Assembly: GCA_003641555.1 (NCBI GenBank)
Contig: QNAT01000098.1
Span: 1-5,603, forward strand
Length of the DNA stretch: 5,603 bases
From: Thermotoga sp.
GTDB taxonomy: Bacteria; Thermotogota; Thermotogae; B3-G13
Direction of reading: 5' to 3'
Shown: in pieces, positions 4,821 to 5,603 of the stretch
Position numbering within the stretch: position 1 is the first letter of the stretch
How the letters are laid out: every line of letters starts with the position of its first letter
Notes under the pieces: generated by a model
The model's input: the letters and a program-made list of their open reading frames with translations, nothing else
What the model was told of the DNA's origin: nothing
Databases searched by the model: none
Position numbers and translations under genes: made by a program

Positions 4821-5603
4821 TCATCTATCGACTTCTATTACTCCTCCACCGTTTAATCTCGATTTCTCTGCGGCAAAAGCCATAAAATGGCTGTGAACGG
4901 ATTCTCTGATATCCGTAGGATTTGCTTTTGTAGTGCCTTTTAGTAACTCTACGAAGTATGCTACCAGACCCCAATCTCCTCCTCCATGACCGATCTCCGG
5001 TGAGTTCACATTGAGTTCATAAACTGTCTTACTCAGATCCGCAAACTTTATTACCTCTATTTCTCCCTTCCCGAATTCTCCTCTTATTTCTCCTAAGGAG
5101 CCGAAGATTCTTATCCTTCTGGTTATCTCGTTGGAAAAGGCAGTCATCGTGAAAGATGCTTTAACACCGTTTTCGAATGACATGTTGACGATCTGATGAT
5201 CCACGACATCGTTATCACAGGAAAATACGCATCTTCCGTAAGGACCTTCTTTTAGTGCCCTTATTCTCCCTTCATAAGATAGGTCTACGGAGATGACGGA
5301 GACTGGCCAACCGATGTAATCCGTAAGATATATCTTCTTTGCAGAATACGGACATTTGCTCTCTATCTCAGATGGACAATCGAGGCATCTATCCGCTGCT
5401 CCCTTTGGCTTGTTTTCCTTCTTAAAATATGTAAGTTCGCCAAAGGATGAAATGTTCTTGCATCTGGCACCGACGAGCCAATACAGAAGATCCAGGTCAT
5501 GACAACTCTTCGCAAGGATAGAAGGTGCGGTACTTTCTGCCTTCCGCCAATTACCCCTTACAAAACTGTGTGCGAAATGGAAGAAACCCACATTTTCCTT
5601 GTG
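4821..5603 (-). CDS. Gfo/Idh/MocA-family oxidoreductase, N-terminus beyond the right edge
   Basis: On the minus strand 260 residues are visible, and the frame is open through the right edge. The GTG whose complement is at 5589-5591 is internal: HKEN precedes it and continues a conserved HKENVGFFHFAHSFVRGNW block. These enzymes bind NAD(P) in an N-terminal Rossmann domain (missing here, probably 120-150 residues) and oxidise or reduce sugars, inositols or related polyols. The visible C-terminal part contains SILAKSCHDLDLLYWL, which carries the family's Lys and His-Asp near the substrate. It then has a cysteine cluster RCLDCPSEIESKCPYSA (Cys69, Cys72, Cys80 counting from the GTG), GRCVFSCDNDVVDHQ, and the C-terminal GHGGGDWGLV and NPTDIRESVHSHFMAFAAE. 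These blocks mark a subfamily of uncharacterised, often sugar-linked, Gfo/Idh/MocA proteins. The substrate cannot be told from sequence. The gene is convergent with trmO, 16 bases apart, so it belongs to a different transcription unit. Confidence 0.88.
   Translation of the reverse strand, partial: HKENVGFFHFAHSFVRGNWRKAESTAPSILAKSCHDLDLLYWLVGARCKNISSFGELTYFKKENKPKGAADRCLDCPSEIESKCPYSAKKIYLTDYIGWPVSVISVDLSYEGRIRALKEGPYGRCVFSCDNDVVDHQIVNMSFENGVKASFTMTAFSNEITRRIRIFGSLGEIRGEFGKGEIEVIKFADLSKTVYELNVNSPEIGHGGGDWGLVAYFVELLKGTTKANPTDIRESVHSHFMAFAAEKSRLNGGGVIEVDR

Overview
This window looks like ordinary chromosomal DNA from a prokaryote of moderate, slightly AT-leaning composition. AGA/AGG and ATA codons are frequent, and some genes have strong GGAGG-type Shine-Dalgarno sites. 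That combination would suit a thermophilic or anaerobic bacterium (Thermotogota-like lineages are one possibility). An archaeon with leadered genes is not excluded. The taxonomic guess is weak and rests on codon flavour and gene families only.

Layout, left to right. (1) Bases 2-874, +: an L-threonine 3-dehydrogenase of the short-chain (epimerase-like) type, with its first residues cut off by the left edge. (2) 915-1757, +: a metallo-beta-lactamase-fold phosphodiesterase with the PhnP-type Cys/His structural zinc signature. (3) 1758-1951: a 194-base gap holding an AT-rich inverted repeat and a 29-codon reading frame. Its first 14 residues resemble the start of HicB antitoxins, and its stop codon overlaps the next gene's Shine-Dalgarno site. 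(4) 1952-3181, +: glycine C-acetyltransferase (2-amino-3-ketobutyrate CoA ligase). (5) About 3218-4276, +: a PD-(D/E)XK nuclease-like protein of the DUF91/NucS-nuclease type. It seems to have no ATG, GTG or TTG start, and an ATA start is the best reading. (6) 4319-4804, +: a TrmO/TsaA-type tRNA methyltransferase. (7) 4821-5603, -: the C-terminal two thirds of a Gfo/Idh/MocA-family oxidoreductase, running off the right edge and convergent with trmO.

Functionally, the dehydrogenase and the acetyltransferase form the two-step threonine catabolic route: threonine to 2-amino-3-ketobutyrate, then with CoA to glycine and acetyl-CoA. The phosphodiesterase lies between these two partners. The nuclease and trmO follow on the same strand with gaps of about 40 bases, so cotranscription is plausible, but no shared function is evident. 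I see no CRISPR array, insertion sequence, tRNA or rRNA gene, and no convincing GC-rich intrinsic terminator.

I did not find a clear new multi-gene system. The points most worth checking are the ATA start of the nuclease gene and the HicB-like mini-ORF in the leader of the acetyltransferase gene.
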